The position numbers were made by a program, and so were the translations under genes. Positions 5,465 to 6,800 of a stretch of 6,800 bases of DNA are shown piece by piece. The DNA is from Phycisphaerae bacterium. Lineage in GTDB: Bacteria > Planctomycetota > Phycisphaerae > SM23-33. The notes below the pieces were generated by a model. That model did not search any database. It saw only the letters and a list, made by a program, of their open reading frames with translations, and was not told the origin of the DNA. Within the stretch, counting starts at the first letter, position 1, and every line of letters starts with the position of its first letter. The stretch spans positions 1-6,800 of the forward strand of contig JASLZV010000101.1 in NCBI GenBank assembly GCA_030754715.1, in the 5' to 3' direction.

Positions 5465-6800
5465 GTGTCCAAGCAACTACGACAACTTCGGAATATCGGT
5501 GTGATGGCTCACATCGACGCCGGCAAGACCACCGTGACCGAGCGGATTCTCTACTTTGCCGGACGCACCTACAAAATCGGTGAAGTCCACGATGGGACCG
5601 CCGTGATGGATTACCTCGTTGAAGAGCAGCAGCGCGGCATCACGATCACCTCCGCGGCAGCCACGCTGCTTTGGGGTCAGACCACCATCAACCTGATCGA
5701 CACGCCAGGGCACGTGGACTTTACCATCGAAGTGGAGCGGTCGCTGCGTGTTCTGGACGGCGCCATAGCGGTCTTCTGCGCCGTGGGTGGAGTGGAGGCA
5801 CAGAGCGAAACCGTCTGGCGCCAGGCCGGTCGGTACAAGGTGCCCCGATTGTGCTTCATCAACAAACTCGACCGGGTCGGGGCCGACTTTGACTCCGCTA
5901 TCGAGGATATCCGCGCCCGCCTGGACGCCCATCCTGTTCCGGTGCAAATCCCCATGGGGGCAGGCGAGGGGTTCCTCGGGCAGGTGGACCTGATCCGGCG
6001 AAAGGCCTACTACTACGACCCTCACGAGGTGGCTACCAAACTCCGTGAAGAGCCGGTTCCCGACCACATGGCCGACGAGATGGAAGTGGCCCGCCACGAC
6101 ATGATCGAGGCGGCTGCCGAGTGCGACGACACCCTAATGGAAAAGTACGTTGCCGATGAGGAGATTTCTGAGGCCCAAATCATCGTTGCCCTGCGAAAGG
6201 GCACGCTGGCGGGCAGTTTGCAGCCGGTGCTTTGTGGGTCGGCCCTTAAACACATGGGTATCCGTCCGCTTCTGGATGCGGTGGTAAACTACCTTCCCAG
6301 CCCGCTTGACGTGCCTGACTTCGTCGGGCGGGAGAGCATCGAGAGCGACAAGCAGGTCGTTCGCAAGAGCGACCCAGGCGATCCGTTTTCGGCCCTTGTG
6401 TTCAAGATTGTGTCGGACCAACACGGCTACCTGAACTTCGTGCGGGTTTACAGCGGAACGCTCAAGTCCAATAGGCGTGTGCTCAACAGCACGCGGAACA
6501 AGAGGGTTAATGTTACGCGGATTTGGGAGATGCACGCCAAGCAGCGCATCCGCCGCGACGAAGCGACCGCCGGGGACATCGTGGCGATGGTGGGCATGAA
6601 CGACTGTCTCACCGGCGACACCCTGTGCGATCCCAAGCATCCTGTGGTTCTTGAATGCCTGCAGTTTCCCGATCCGGTCATCACGATGTCCATCGAGCCG
6701 CGAAGCAACGCGGACAAGCAGGGGCTCATGGATGCTCTCAACGTCCTGCGGCAGGAAGACCCGTCGCTGCGGTATCGCTACGACAAGGAGACCGGCCAGA
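5465..6800 (+). CDS. fusA: Elongation factor G (EF-G), 3'-truncated by window edge
   Basis: EF-G is the GTPase that drives ribosomal translocation and, with RRF, recycling. 445 codons are visible of a usual 690-710. GTG 5465 is chosen because a stop (TAG 5450-5452) lies just upstream in frame and the product [23 protein letters not shown] aligns with EF-G N-termini; ATG 5504 would leave only one residue before the P-loop. Shine-Dalgarno support is weak (CGGAA near 5454). G domain: P-loop AHIDAGKT (15-22), switch I RGITIT (57-62), DTPGH (79-83), NKLD (133-136, usually NKMD), CGSALK (257-262). Domain II runs about 295-385 ([11 protein letters not shown] to [10 protein letters not shown]). Domain III has begun at [29 protein letters not shown] and [16 protein letters not shown] resemble spirochaete/planctomycete and mitochondrial EF-Gs more than E. 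coli FusA. Position after rpsL-rpsG supports the symbol, but a paralogue is not excluded. Confidence 0.96.
   Translation, partial: MSKQLRQLRNIGVMAHIDAGKTTVTERILYFAGRTYKIGEVHDGTAVMDYLVEEQQRGITITSAAATLLWGQTTINLIDTPGHVDFTIEVERSLRVLDGAIAVFCAVGGVEAQSETVWRQAGRYKVPRLCFINKLDRVGADFDSAIEDIRARLDAHPVPVQIPMGAGEGFLGQVDLIRRKAYYYDPHEVATKLREEPVPDHMADEMEVARHDMIEAAAECDDTLMEKYVADEEISEAQIIVALRKGTLAGSLQPVLCGSALKHMGIRPLLDAVVNYLPSPLDVPDFVGRESIESDKQVVRKSDPGDPFSALVFKIVSDQHGYLNFVRVYSGTLKSNRRVLNSTRNKRVNVTRIWEMHAKQRIRRDEATAGDIVAMVGMNDCLTGDTLCDPKHPVVLECLQFPDPVITMSIEPRSNADKQGLMDALNVLRQEDPSLRYRYDKETGQ

Noticed and set aside
4920..5504. A 194-codon + strand frame spanning the rpsG-fusA gap, starting at TTG four bases after the rpsG stop
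   Set aside because: It has no Shine-Dalgarno at the TTG. The translation is Arg/Gly/Pro-rich, it reads through the palindromes and runs into fusA in the wrong frame. I take it as chance openness in G+C-rich DNA.

Overview
The window is a bacterial informational-gene block, all on the + strand: the 3' nine-tenths of rpoC, complete rpsL and rpsG, a 548-base gene-free gap, and the 5' two-thirds of fusA. The order rpoC-rpsL-rpsG-fusA is the widespread rpoBC-str arrangement. Several protein signatures point to Planctomycetota, possibly the Phycisphaerae side. These are recalled from known families, not searched: NGRCRRPV and [14 protein letters not shown] in RpoC, and the S7 start [16 protein letters not shown] with the ending [12 protein letters not shown]. 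Coding DNA is fairly G+C-rich with G/C-preferring third positions. No gene is supported on the - strand.

Region by region. Bases 1-4012 encode RpoC from just after its N-terminal zinc ribbon to its natural stop. The active-site aspartates, second zinc site, bridge helix, trigger loop and an SI3-like insertion are all present. After 36 bases carrying a good Shine-Dalgarno, rpsL (4049-4417) encodes S12, and 22 bases later rpsG (4440-4916) encodes S7. This tight spacing suggests cotranscription of rpoC, rpsL and rpsG. Bases 4917-5464 hold no credible gene: a short A+T-rich stretch is followed by a G+C-rich segment packed with perfect inverted repeats. fusA begins at a GTG (5465) and runs off the right edge in domain III of EF-G.

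Together the genes supply the catalytic subunit of RNA polymerase, two small-subunit ribosomal proteins (the decoding-site protein S12 and the 30S head assembly protein S7), and the translocation GTPase. The genes are ordinary housekeeping genes. The part that standard annotation does not explain is the rpsG-fusA gap. It contains about ten inverted repeats, and two families of arms (AACCGG/CCGGTT and CCCGCC/GGCGGG) recur in the same order roughly 90-100 bases apart. This looks like a diverged duplicated palindromic element, a structured leader of fusA, or both. Two protein details also deserve a look: S12 carries Arg where streptomycin-sensitive bacteria usually have Lys88, and the EF-G resembles the spirochaete/planctomycete/mitochondrial branch more than the E. 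coli form.
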